A DNA stretch of 64,000 nt from Anaeromassilibacillus sp. An172 (lineage in GTDB: Bacteria > Bacillota > Clostridia > Oscillospirales > Acutalibacteraceae), in NCBI RefSeq assembly GCF_002160515.1, contig NZ_NFKS01000002.1, positions 116,808 to 180,807 of the forward strand, given 5' to 3'. Below, in pieces: positions 23,859 to 32,378 of this stretch; position 1 is the first letter of the stretch, and the number at the start of each line of letters is the position of its first letter. Both the position numbers and the translations under genes were made by a program. The notes under the pieces are model-generated. The model searched no databases and was not told where the DNA came from. It worked only from the letters and a program-made list of their open reading frames with translations.

Positions 23859-24239
23859 TCAGCATTTGAGTTCCTGTTTTTTTCGCTCAAGCATCTTTTC
23901 CAATTTATCAATAACCTGTGGGTCATCTGTATTTTCTATAAGAGCCGCAAAAAGATTTTCTTTTGAGCCTTTATTAAACTCGCTGCTGTCTGTAAATTGC
24001 TTAACCGCATATTCTTCTCTTGTGAACACAGGTACAAAAGTTCTGGCATAGTTTTTTGTGGTTTTTACAAATCCCTCAACTTTGATTACTTCCTTCTTTA
24101 ACAGGGAGTTGATCAAAAGATGAATATAGCTTTTTTTCCAAGTTCTGTTTACTGATAAATTGACAATTTCAGTACTTGTCATGGGTCTATTTTCTGTCCA
24201 AAGTAAGTCCAAGATTTCCTCTTCACTTTTTGTCAACAT
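23859..24239 (-). CDS. BlaI/MecI/CopY-family repressor
   Basis: 126 residues from minus-strand ATG 24239 with GGAG upstream; the upstream ATG is less likely. An N-terminal winged helix (LTKSEEEILDLLWTENRPMTSTEIVNL, WKKSYIHLLINSLLKKEVIKVEG) and a C-terminal dimerisation helix match BlaI/MecI. Family members repress resistance or stress genes and are inactivated by a BlaR1 peptidase sensor. No BlaR1 or beta-lactamase lies nearby, so the target and signal are unknown. Own promoter upstream. Confidence 0.85.
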   Translation of the reverse strand: MLTKSEEEILDLLWTENRPMTSTEIVNLSVNRTWKKSYIHLLINSLLKKEVIKVEGFVKTTKNYARTFVPVFTREEYAVKQFTDSSEFNKGSKENLFAALIENTDDPQVIDKLEKMLERKKQELKC

Positions 24240-24304
24240 ATTTATTAACTCCTTCTCATTTTTATAGTAGAACACAATTCACCAAATAAAAATATATCAC
24301 TATT

Positions 24305-24333
24305 ATTATATAATTATAATGTCATATTGTCAA
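24305..24333 (-). promoter_or_regulatory. Promoter of the BlaI-type gene
   Basis: On the minus strand TTGACA (24333-24328) and TATAAT (24310-24305) are separated by exactly 17 bp. Near-perfect consensus, consistent with a strong, probably autoregulated promoter. Confidence 0.75.
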
Positions 24334-24451
24334 TTGAAATACAGGTTTTTTTAAACGAATATGTATATTTTTAGTATAATTATGTATATAATATTGTTTT
24401 TTATAAATGTTTTAGCTCCTATATCAGGACTAATTTTAACACTTATATAAG

Positions 24452-25798
24452 TTATATTTGGTTATTTTTAATATCATTGGATAATAAAAATACTGCTACT
24501 ATATTAGGAATTGTCATAAGTCCGTTAAATAAATCGGAAAGACACCATATAAAAATCATGGGGACAAAAGGAGAAATAATTGAAGCAATAACCCATAAAT
24601 AGCGAAATTTTCCTACTGACTTTTCTCCAAATAGAAAGATACAGCATTTTTCCCCGTAACAGCTCCATCCCAACAATGTGGTAAAAGCAAAAAATAAAAT
24701 ACATGTAACGATTATTAGCTTTCCTGCGTAAGGAATTTTTGAAAAAACAAAGTACATAAGAGCTTCTCCGTCAACAGAGGAGATGTCTATTCCCGTGGCG
24801 ATTGCGGTGGTCACAGCGGTAAGGCCAGTTAGAAAACACAAAACACCTGTGTCCCAAAATGTTCCCGTAGAGGTTATGAGAGCTATAGTGTCCGGAGAGT
24901 CTGTCTGAGCTTCAACAGATATCAAAGGCGCTGAGCCCATTCCAGACTCTCCGGAAAAAAGTCCTTTGGAAATTCCGTAGCGGCAGGCATTTATAAATAA
25001 AGCTCCGGTAAACCCTCCGGCAATACTTTTAAAACCGAAAGCTTCACTGAGAATAGAGGCAAATGCGTCGGGAAGATAATGTCTGTTTGCAAAAAGTAAA
25101 AACAGACATCCTCCTGTATAAAGCAAAGCCATAGCGGGAACAAGAATTTCTGATATTTTTGAAACAGATTTTACACCGCCGATAATTGAAACCGAGCACA
25201 GTAAGCCTGCGGCAATTCCTGTGAAAAGCTCCACGGCGGTTATGTTTATTTCTGAAACGGACAGCAAAACAGTGTCTGAAAAACAGTTTTTTAACGTCTG
25301 AGAAATAGCACCAGTCTGTACTGCACAGCCTATTCCAAAGGAAGCGGCAAGTCCGAAAACCGAGAACAAAACAGCGCTTATGGGCATGTTAAGCTGGTTT
25401 TTTAAAAGATACATTGCGCCGCCTCGGTAAGAGCCGTCTTTGGTCTTTGTTCTGTATTTTACCGCAAGATAGGTTTCGGCGTATTTGGTGGCAATTCCCA
25501 GTAAACCTCCAATCCAGCACCAGAAAACAGCTCCCGGCCCGCCCAAAACAATTGCTGTGCCAACACCTATGATATTTCCTGTGCCTATTGTTGAAGCCAG
25601 GGTGCAGGTAAGTGCTTTAAAAGGGCTTATGCCGTCGCCTGAATCTGTCCGTTTCATTGAAAGCCGTATTCCTTTAAAAAGTCTTTTTTGTACAAATCCG
25701 GTTTTTACCGTATTATAAATATGTATTGCGGGAAGCAGAATAATAAGAAAGTTATTCCATAAGAAATCATTTATGTATGTAAAGAATTGCAGAAACAT
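24452..25798 (-). CDS. Alanine/glycine:Na+ symporter (AGCS family)
   Basis: 448 residues from minus-strand ATG 25798. About eleven membrane segments; the AGCS signature GGPGAVFWCWIGGLLGIATKYAETYLAVKYR is present, as is TIGTGNIIGVGTA and SGESGMGSAPLI. It imports alanine or glycine with Na+. The ribosome-binding site (GGAGG) lies inside the 3' arm of a terminator-like hairpin directly upstream of the start, so expression is probably controlled by that hairpin. It is downstream of, and co-directional with, the HAD phosphatase gene. Confidence 0.93.
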   Translation of the reverse strand: MFLQFFTYINDFLWNNFLIILLPAIHIYNTVKTGFVQKRLFKGIRLSMKRTDSGDGISPFKALTCTLASTIGTGNIIGVGTAIVLGGPGAVFWCWIGGLLGIATKYAETYLAVKYRTKTKDGSYRGGAMYLLKNQLNMPISAVLFSVFGLAASFGIGCAVQTGAISQTLKNCFSDTVLLSVSEINITAVELFTGIAAGLLCSVSIIGGVKSVSKISEILVPAMALLYTGGCLFLLFANRHYLPDAFASILSEAFGFKSIAGGFTGALFINACRYGISKGLFSGESGMGSAPLISVEAQTDSPDTIALITSTGTFWDTGVLCFLTGLTAVTTAIATGIDISSVDGEALMYFVFSKIPYAGKLIIVTCILFFAFTTLLGWSCYGEKCCIFLFGEKSVGKFRYLWVIASIISPFVPMIFIWCLSDLFNGLMTIPNIVAVFLLSNDIKNNQI

Positions 25799-25850
25799 AA
25801 AAAGCCTCCGGACATATAAACGCTTTAAAACATTTATATGTGACGAAGGC
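25799..25850 (-). promoter_or_regulatory. Terminator-like hairpin containing the symporter ribosome-binding site
   Basis: Arms 25833-25850 and 25804-25820 pair over about 16 bp with a small bulge. On the minus strand TTTTT follows directly and then the ATG of the symporter gene. GGAGG sits in the downstream arm, 6 nt before the start. It can act as terminator of the HAD gene and as a lid on symporter translation. Confidence 0.7.
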
Positions 25851-25874
25851 ATTTTTTATTTCAGTTAAAATTAG

Positions 25875-26516
25875 TTACAGCAGAGGGATAACACAGGAAA
25901 GGTCATCGCATACGCTGTAAAGGAGAGGTATTAAATCCTCGGTTGGCTTGTCCAAATCAGGTACCATTATTGTGGCGCAGCCGGCAGTGCTTGCAGAAAT
26001 CACACCGTTGGGAGAATCCTCAAGAGCAATACATTCTTCAGGTTTAAGGTTTAACTTTTCGCAGGCAAGCAGATATATGTCAGGCTTTGGCTTGCTGTTT
26101 TTTACCATAGAGCCGCAGGCAAACTCATCGAAATACTTGAAAAGTCCCACGCTTTCCAGATGTTCCTTAGCTCTTTCAAAAGGGGAGGAGGTGGCAAGAG
26201 CAATTTTAACTCCGTTTTGTTTTGCAAATTCCAAAAGCTCCTTTGCGCCTTTTTTAGCTTCCACACCGTGTTCCTTTATGTAAGCGTCCATAAGCTCAAC
26301 ACGCTTGTCATGAACAGGAACATAGTCAAAGCTTCCGAAATAACCGGCAAGCTTTTCAGTTGTAAACTGCCTGTTAAGACTTCTTATGCTTAAAGCGTGT
26401 TCAAATTCCATTGGATATCCGTAAAACCTTGCGGCTTCCGTCCAGAATCTTACATAAAGCTTTTCGGTATCCAGAAGAAGTCCGTCCATATCAAAAATTA
26501 GTCCCTTAAATTTCAT
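25875..26516 (-). CDS. HAD-family phosphatase (beta-phosphoglucomutase-like)
   Basis: 213 residues from minus-strand ATG 26516 with AGGGTGA upstream. HAD motifs: DMDGLLLDTE (nucleophile Asp near residue 8), ALATSS (motif II), KPKPDIYL (motif III Lys) and ALEDSPNGVISA (motif IV). A helical cap follows motif I, giving subfamily I cap type. Probably dephosphorylates a small sugar or nucleotide phosphate; specificity unknown. It is upstream of the symporter, separated by the hairpin. Confidence 0.92.
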   Translation of the reverse strand: MKFKGLIFDMDGLLLDTEKLYVRFWTEAARFYGYPMEFEHALSIRSLNRQFTTEKLAGYFGSFDYVPVHDKRVELMDAYIKEHGVEAKKGAKELLEFAKQNGVKIALATSSPFERAKEHLESVGLFKYFDEFACGSMVKNSKPKPDIYLLACEKLNLKPEECIALEDSPNGVISASTAGCATIMVPDLDKPTEDLIPLLYSVCDDLSCVIPLL

Positions 26517-26749
26517 AAAAATCACCCTTTTAATTTTACCATAGTTTTTATTATTTCACAATCTTTTTTTCTTTAGGGGAAAAAGTAGCCAAAAATGATA
26601 TTGTAGATTTAAAATATTCTTACTTTTTTATTATGGCAATAATTTGTCACATATGATATAATTTATTCCAATGAAATTTGAAAATGTCTTATTATGTTAT
26701 TGTAAGTAACTTTTATTATAATTTTAGATGAAATTTGAGGAAGAATTAG

Positions 26750-27691
26750 ATGAAAAACAAAGAAAATAAAGATAAAAAAGATTCATTCTTTAAGAATATA
26801 GTTAAATATAAAAGATTAAACGGAGCAACAACCGGCAAAATGAAGGGTAAAAAGACCGCATTTTGGCTGGTTGTGACTGCTTTGGTGACCGTTGTTTTCG
26901 GAACCTGCGTTTTTGCTCTTGGAAATTATAACAGAGAAAGCATGATGCTTCCTACAGAGCCTGGAATGTTCGGAACAGACGATATCAGCGAATCTTCGGA
27001 AAGCTCTTCAGAGGAAACAACAGAAAATCCAAATGTTCCGGGAGAAGAGGTTGAGTTTAAAACTGTTGAGGACGACTATTTCAACAATTCAGTTTTTATA
27101 GGCGACAGTATTTCTTACGGACTTACGCTGTATGTAACCGAAAAGAGAGCCGAAGGTGAAAACGTGCTGGGTACAGCTCAGTTTTTAACAAGCGGAAGCC
27201 TGAGCTTCGGAAATTCCCTTTGGGATGTCAGCGACGAGTCTGTACACCCAACATACAACGGTGAAAAAATGAAGCTTGAGGATGCTGTCGGTCAGATTCA
27301 GCCTGACAAGATTTACATTCTCTTGGGAACAAATGATGTGGCTTTGTACGGCGTTGAAGCCACAATAGCCAATGCAGATGAAGCAATCAACAGAATGCTT
27401 GAAGCAAGCCCGAACTCAAGAATAATCATCCAGTCTGTTACACCTAAATATATTTCGGAAAGCAATGCAGACGACGATTTGAACAACGATAAAATCAACG
27501 CAATGAACGAAGCTCTAAAGACATTTGCGGAGGAAAAGGGATATGTATATCTTGATATAGCTTCACAGTTTAAGGACAGCAATGGGGGACTTGCGTCTGA
27601 ATACTGCGGAGACCAGGAAGGTATGGGTATTCATTTCTCAAATGCCGCATATGAAATGTGGATTGATTATTTGTACAGTCACGGGGTATGA
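26750..27691 (+). CDS. Membrane-anchored SGNH/GDSL hydrolase 1
   Basis: 313 residues: basic cytoplasmic N-terminus of about 38 residues, one membrane anchor (FWLVVTALVTVVFGTCVFAL), a Ser/Glu/Thr-rich linker near residues 84-100, then an extracytoplasmic SGNH domain. Catalytic blocks are VFIGDSISYG (Ser), LLGTNDVALYG (Asn) and GMGIHFSNAAYE (His). Substrate may be acetylated cell-wall glycan, but this is a guess. GAGGAAG precedes the ATG. The next gene is a close paralogue. Confidence 0.88.
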   Translation: MKNKENKDKKDSFFKNIVKYKRLNGATTGKMKGKKTAFWLVVTALVTVVFGTCVFALGNYNRESMMLPTEPGMFGTDDISESSESSSEETTENPNVPGEEVEFKTVEDDYFNNSVFIGDSISYGLTLYVTEKRAEGENVLGTAQFLTSGSLSFGNSLWDVSDESVHPTYNGEKMKLEDAVGQIQPDKIYILLGTNDVALYGVEATIANADEAINRMLEASPNSRIIIQSVTPKYISESNADDDLNNDKINAMNEALKTFAEEKGYVYLDIASQFKDSNGGLASEYCGDQEGMGIHFSNAAYEMWIDYLYSHGV

Positions 27692-27723
27692 TTGACTAAA
27701 CATTTACATGAGGAGGGTATGGT

Positions 27724-28593
27724 TTGAAAAGGGGTTTAATTATTGTCTGTGCTTGTTTGCTTATAGTTTCATCATTCTTTAGCGGCTGCGGAACTTCTGA
27801 TACACAAAGTACAACCGAAGAAGTGACACAGGCAACAGAAGAGCAGACAACAGAAGCTACAAGCGAAGAAGTGACCGAGACACAGGAAGAAACTACGGAA
27901 GAAGCTGAGGAAGCTTCAGCTTCAGAGGAATCGCCTGTTACATATGAATATACTCAGGTTGATGATTCGTATTTTAACGACGCTGTATTTATCGGCGACA
28001 GCATTTCATATGGCTTTGAGCTTTATGTTACAGAGAAACGTGCCAACGGGGAAACCGTTCTGGGAGAAGCGAAGTTCTTAACAAGCGGAAGCTTAAGTTA
28101 CGGAAATTCCCTTTGGGATGTCAGCGATGAATCTGTACATCCAACATATAACGGTGTAAAGATGAAGCTGGAAGACGCCATAGCTCAGATAAAGCCGGGA
28201 AAGATTTACATACTTTTGGGAACAAACGATGTTGCTTTGTACGGTGTTGAACAGACAATTGCAAATGCCGATACAGAGATAAGCAGGATGCTTGAGGCGT
28301 CTCCGGGAGCAGAGATATTCATAATGTCTACAACTCCCAAGTATTCACCTGCGGAAAGTGATGTTGACGGTGCCCTTAACAATGCAGATATTGATGCGCT
28401 TAATGTGGCAATGAGGCAATTTGCTGTTGAAAAGGGATATAATTTCATGAACATTGCACCTCTGTTTAAAGACGAAACAGGAGGTCTTGCCGCCGACTAT
28501 TGCAGTGACAAAGAGGGAATGGGAATACATTTTACATCTGCCGCTTATGATATTTGGCTTAACTTTCTTTACAGCTACGGAAAACAGCAGTGA
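27724..28593 (+). CDS. SGNH/GDSL hydrolase 2, lipoprotein
   Basis: 289 residues from TTG 27724 with GAGGAGG upstream. A lipoprotein signal ends in the lipobox FSGC (Cys21), followed by a long Thr/Glu-rich linker. The catalytic domain is very similar to the preceding protein (VFIGDSISYG, LLGTNDVALYG, GMGIHFTSAAYD), indicating tandem duplication with different membrane attachment. The Lgt enzyme earlier in the window would lipidate it. Probably one operon with its paralogue and the DUF4358 gene. Confidence 0.88.
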   Translation: MKRGLIIVCACLLIVSSFFSGCGTSDTQSTTEEVTQATEEQTTEATSEEVTETQEETTEEAEEASASEESPVTYEYTQVDDSYFNDAVFIGDSISYGFELYVTEKRANGETVLGEAKFLTSGSLSYGNSLWDVSDESVHPTYNGVKMKLEDAIAQIKPGKIYILLGTNDVALYGVEQTIANADTEISRMLEASPGAEIFIMSTTPKYSPAESDVDGALNNADIDALNVAMRQFAVEKGYNFMNIAPLFKDETGGLAADYCSDKEGMGIHFTSAAYDIWLNFLYSYGKQQ

Positions 28594-28660
28594 TGTTAAA
28601 GTATAGTTGAGTTAATATAATAAATGAATTTGAGTACAGTAGAGTGAAAGGAGTTTAAAA

Positions 28661-29131
28661 ATGAAAAGGGTATTGTGTTTTATTATGATGATTGTCACAG
28701 GTGTGGTTTTTGCAGGCTGCTCAAATGCAGAGGATGCAAAAAAATACGACATTCAGAAAGCAGGGGAGGAAATCGTATCTCAGATTGAGAGCGCTTCTCA
28801 GATGACAAAAGTAAACGACGATATACTTACAAGCTTTTATGGTATTGATACAGCTGATGTAAATGATTACTTTGCACTTATCAGCACCGACTCAACAAAG
28901 CAGGATGAAGTGATCATGGTTGAAGCAAAGGACGCAGACGCTCTGAAAAGAGTACAGGAGAAAATCCAGACCAGATACGACTCAAAATATGCCCAGACAA
29001 AGGATTATCTTCCGGAAGAGGCAAAGCTTATTGAAGCAAGCAAGGTTGAAACCGACGGAAATTATGTATGGATGTTCATATCAGCAGACGCAGATAAAAT
29101 GAACGAAATTTTCCAGGGAACAGCGGCATAA
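28661..29131 (+). CDS. DUF4358 lipoprotein
   Basis: 156 residues with a lipoprotein signal (VFAGC lipobox, Cys20) and the DUF4358 domain (MTKVNDDILTSFYGIDTADVNDY, EVIMVEAKDADALKRVQEKIQTRYDS). Proteins of this family often lie beside SGNH hydrolases and membrane O-acyltransferases in Clostridia, which suggests a joint role in surface polymer modification; no acyltransferase is present here. GAAAGGAG precedes the ATG. Confidence 0.85.
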   Translation: MKRVLCFIMMIVTGVVFAGCSNAEDAKKYDIQKAGEEIVSQIESASQMTKVNDDILTSFYGIDTADVNDYFALISTDSTKQDEVIMVEAKDADALKRVQEKIQTRYDSKYAQTKDYLPEEAKLIEASKVETDGNYVWMFISADADKMNEIFQGTAA

Positions 29132-29152
29132 AATTTTTATAAATGCAGGAAT

Positions 29153-29181
29153 ACGGGATGGCAATAGCTGTCCCGTTTTTA
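29153..29181 (+). terminator. Terminator after the DUF4358 gene
   Basis: Stem ACGGGA (29153-29158) with TCCCGT (29171-29176) extended by weaker pairs, followed by TTTTA. Confidence 0.6.
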
Positions 29182-29247
29182 TGTGAGTTTTTATTTTATC
29201 AAAATAATTGATTAGATAAAATACAGTGGAAATACCGTGGCTATGTG

Positions 29248-29276
29248 TTGACTTTTCAATCTTTTGATAATATAAT
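29248..29276 (+). promoter_or_regulatory. Promoter of the DUF1846 gene
   Basis: TTGACT at 29248-29253 and TATAAT at 29271-29276 with a 17-bp spacer. Confidence 0.75.
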
Positions 29277-29334
29277 TACTAAGATAATGTTAAAAACGAA
29301 TAATAAAATACTACAGGGTAAGAGAGGAATTCAT

Positions 29335-30834
29335 ATGTGTACAGATAAGATTAAAATTGGTTTTGATAATGACAAATATCTCCGTATGCAGTCAAAGCAT
29401 ATCAGAGAAAGAATTTCTCAGTTTGACAATAAACTTTACCTTGAGCTTGGCGGAAAGCTTTTTGACGATTATCATGCGTCAAGAGTTCTTCCGGGATTTC
29501 AGCCGGACAGCAAAATAAAAATGCTTTTGAACATGGCTGACGAAGCAGAGGTAGTTATTGTAATCAACGCTGACGATATAGTTAAGAATAAGGTCAGAGG
29601 TGATTTGGGCATTACTTATGATGCCGATGTTCTCAGACTTATCGACGCTTTCAGAGAAGCAGGACTTTATGTTGGCAGTGTTGTAATTACCCAGTACGCA
29701 GGACAGACAGCGGCAGATATTTTCCGCAAAAGACTTGAAAGCCTGGGAATGAAAGCATATCTCCACTATCATATTGAGGGATATCCAAACAATGTGCCGT
29801 TTATTATAAGCGAAGAGGGCTTCGGTAAAAACGAGTATGTGGAAACAACACGTCCTTTGGTAATTGTAACTGCTCCGGGCCCTGGAAGCGGAAAGATGGC
29901 AACCTGTCTTTCTCAGCTCTATCATGAGCATAAGAGAAATATCAATGCGGGCTATGCAAAGTTTGAGACTTTTCCGGTTTGGAATTTGCCGTTAAAACAT
30001 CCGGTAAACTTGGCATATGAAGCAGCTACAGCCGATTTAAACGACGTAAACATGATTGACCCGTTCCACCTTGACGCTTACGGAACAAAGGCAGTAAACT
30101 ACAACCGTGATGTTGAAGTTTTCCCTGTACTCAATTCAATCTTTGAAAAGATTTCCGGAAAGAGCCCATACAATTCACCTACAGACATGGGCGTTAATAT
30201 GGCAGGCTTGTGTATCATAGATGATGAGGTCTGCGCCGAAGCTTCAAGACAGGAGATTATAAGAAGATATTTCAACACCCTCTGCGATGAGAAAATGGGA
30301 AAAATAAGCAGTGAAGCTGTTTATAAAATAGAGCTTCTCATGGCAAAGGCAGGAATAGAAGCCAATGACAGACTTGTTGCAGTAAAGGCAAGAGAGGTTG
30401 CAGAGCTTACAGATAATCCTGCTGCGGCAATTCAGCTTCATGACGGCAGAATCGTTACAGGTAAAACCTCAGCCCTGCTTGGCTCATCATCAGCAGTGCT
30501 TTTGAACGCTTTGAAAACTCTCGGAGATATAGATGATGAAATCCTTCTCATTTCACCGAGCGTTATTGAGCCTATCCAGAAGCTTAAAATTCAGAATTTG
30601 GGAAATAAAAACCCAAGACTTCACTCAGATGAAATTCTTATAGCTTTGAGTATCTGTGCTGCTACAGACCCAACTGCACGTAAGGCAATGGAACAGCTTC
30701 CAAGACTTAAAGGCTGTGAAGTTCATTCATCAGTTATTCTTACTCAGGTTGACTCATCAATTTTCAGAAAGCTTGGAATGAACCTTACATGTGAGCCTTC
30801 CTATCAGTCAAAGCGTCTTTATCATAAACAATAA
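29335..30834 (+). CDS. DUF1846-family protein
   Basis: 499 residues from ATG 29335 with AGAGAGGA upstream; the longer frame from 29245 would start inside the promoter. Full-length match in style to the UPF0371/DUF1846 family: [63 protein letters not shown] (a nucleotide-loop-like GPGSGK) and [20 protein letters not shown]. The structure is known for a streptococcal homologue but function is not established. Single gene with its own promoter and terminator. Confidence 0.9.
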   Translation: MCTDKIKIGFDNDKYLRMQSKHIRERISQFDNKLYLELGGKLFDDYHASRVLPGFQPDSKIKMLLNMADEAEVVIVINADDIVKNKVRGDLGITYDADVLRLIDAFREAGLYVGSVVITQYAGQTAADIFRKRLESLGMKAYLHYHIEGYPNNVPFIISEEGFGKNEYVETTRPLVIVTAPGPGSGKMATCLSQLYHEHKRNINAGYAKFETFPVWNLPLKHPVNLAYEAATADLNDVNMIDPFHLDAYGTKAVNYNRDVEVFPVLNSIFEKISGKSPYNSPTDMGVNMAGLCIIDDEVCAEASRQEIIRRYFNTLCDEKMGKISSEAVYKIELLMAKAGIEANDRLVAVKAREVAELTDNPAAAIQLHDGRIVTGKTSALLGSSSAVLLNALKTLGDIDDEILLISPSVIEPIQKLKIQNLGNKNPRLHSDEILIALSICAATDPTARKAMEQLPRLKGCEVHSSVILTQVDSSIFRKLGMNLTCEPSYQSKRLYHKQ

Positions 30835-30854
30835 TTGTATACATATAAAAAATT

Positions 30855-30900
30855 ACACCTCAATGCAGTTTATAATTGCATTGAGGTGTTTTTGGTTTTT
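30855..30900. terminator. Bidirectional terminator
   Basis: A 13-bp perfect stem (30855-30867 with 30877-30889) followed by T-runs; it separates convergent genes. Confidence 0.85.
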
Positions 30901-30901
30901 A

Positions 30902-32197
30902 TCAGCCTTTTTTAGGCTTCGGGGAATTTTTTGAAAACGCTATAAACAGCAGTGCGCTTATTCCCATAAGGATAGGATAATAAAGATATGGTGTAATTTC
31001 AACTGATGTTATTCCAACAAGTCCGGCGGCTGTGAGAAGCTGTGCGCCGTATGGGATAATTCCCTGGAAAATAGAGGTGAATATATCAAGAAGGGAAGCG
31101 CTCTGTTTTGGCTCGATTCCGTATTCGTCACTGATATCCTTTGCGATTTCACCGGAAAGAACGATTGCTATTGTATTATTGGCTGTTGCAATATCCACGC
31201 AGGAGGCGAGAGCAGCAATTCCGAACTGTGCGCCTTTCTTTGTCTTTATTCTTGAACGAACAATATGGAGTATTGCCTGTATGCCGCCGTATTCCTTTAT
31301 AAGTGCGCTGATACATGCAACAACTATTGAAATTACTGTTATGTCGTACATCTTAGTAACGCCGTCACCGATAGCTGTAAACATATCGCCTACTGCCAAT
31401 GCGCCTGTAGCTATGCCGGCGATGAGAGATGTTACAGTTCCTGTTATAAGTACAAGAAATACGTTAAAGCCCAGCAATGCACCAATAAGAACTATCAGAT
31501 ACGGGATAACCTGGAAAATATTGTAGGAAAGGTCGTCTGTAAGTTCAAAGGTAGAATTAAATGTGAGAGCAAAGAATATTATAGCTGTAATAATCGCCGC
31601 AGGCAGTACAATTTTAAAGTTGGTTTTGAACTTGTCGTTCATGTTACAGCCCTGAGTTTTAACAGCGGCGATGGTTGTATCGGAAATCATTGAAAGGTTG
31701 TCGCCGAACATTGCACCGGAAACAACAGCTCCTGTACAGAGAGCCACATTAAGTCCTGTCTGTTCGCTTATACCCAAAGCGATAGGGGCGAGAGCAGTTA
31801 CAGTTCCCACAGATGTACCCATAGATATGGAAATAAAGCATCCAATTATAAAAAGACCAATTACTGCAAAATTGGGAGGCAGAAAAGAAAGACCGAGATT
31901 AACGGTGCTTTTTACTCCGCCGGATGCGCTTACCGCTCCGGAAAAAGCTCCTGCGGCAAGGAAGATAAGACACATTGTTATAATGTTTTCGTCGGCAACG
32001 CCTTTTGCTATTACTTTAAGCTTGTCGTTAAACTTTAATTTTCTGTTTTGCAGAAAAGCCACAAACAAAGCGATTAAAAACGCCACTATAGCAGGCATTG
32101 AGTCAAAGTCATTGAAAATAATTCCGCTTCCGATAAAAATTACCAGAAAAACAGCGATGGGGAGCAGTGCGGAGATTCTGCCCTTATTGTTTTCCAT
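30902..32197 (-). CDS. Na+/H+ antiporter, NhaC family
   Basis: 431 residues from minus-strand ATG 32197 with AAAGGAG upstream. Around eleven membrane segments and NhaC-type motifs: FISISMGTSVGTVTALAPIALGI, SGAMFGDNLSMISDTTIAA and the late segment ASCVDIATANNTIAIVLSG. Family members exchange Na+ for H+ or organic substrates such as malate/lactate. No substrate gene lies beside it. Monocistronic. Confidence 0.9.
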   Translation of the reverse strand: MENNKGRISALLPIAVFLVIFIGSGIIFNDFDSMPAIVAFLIALFVAFLQNRKLKFNDKLKVIAKGVADENIITMCLIFLAAGAFSGAVSASGGVKSTVNLGLSFLPPNFAVIGLFIIGCFISISMGTSVGTVTALAPIALGISEQTGLNVALCTGAVVSGAMFGDNLSMISDTTIAAVKTQGCNMNDKFKTNFKIVLPAAIITAIIFFALTFNSTFELTDDLSYNIFQVIPYLIVLIGALLGFNVFLVLITGTVTSLIAGIATGALAVGDMFTAIGDGVTKMYDITVISIVVACISALIKEYGGIQAILHIVRSRIKTKKGAQFGIAALASCVDIATANNTIAIVLSGEIAKDISDEYGIEPKQSASLLDIFTSIFQGIIPYGAQLLTAAGLVGITSVEITPYLYYPILMGISALLFIAFSKNSPKPKKG

Positions 32198-32378
32198 CGG
32201 TATCACTCCTTTTAAATTTTAGATATACGGCTATTATACTTTATATGATAAGTTTTTGCAAGGAAAAGAATTTTTTGTTTAAGTTTTCTATTTTGGCTTC
32301 AATAAGTATATTTTGAACTCCGCCATAATATATTTTTTATATCTCAAGAAAATACAGACTAAAAAAGGAGAGATAAAA

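Noticed and set aside
24276..24451. BlaI-type operator (TACA-N-TGTA) near the repressor promoter
   Set aside because: I looked for the classic palindrome and did not find a convincing match.
32306..32331. Sigma-E-like promoter before sipL (GTATATT and CATAATAT)
   Set aside because: The spacer is only 11 bp, shorter than the roughly 13-15 bp expected for sigma-E, so I did not list it as a feature.
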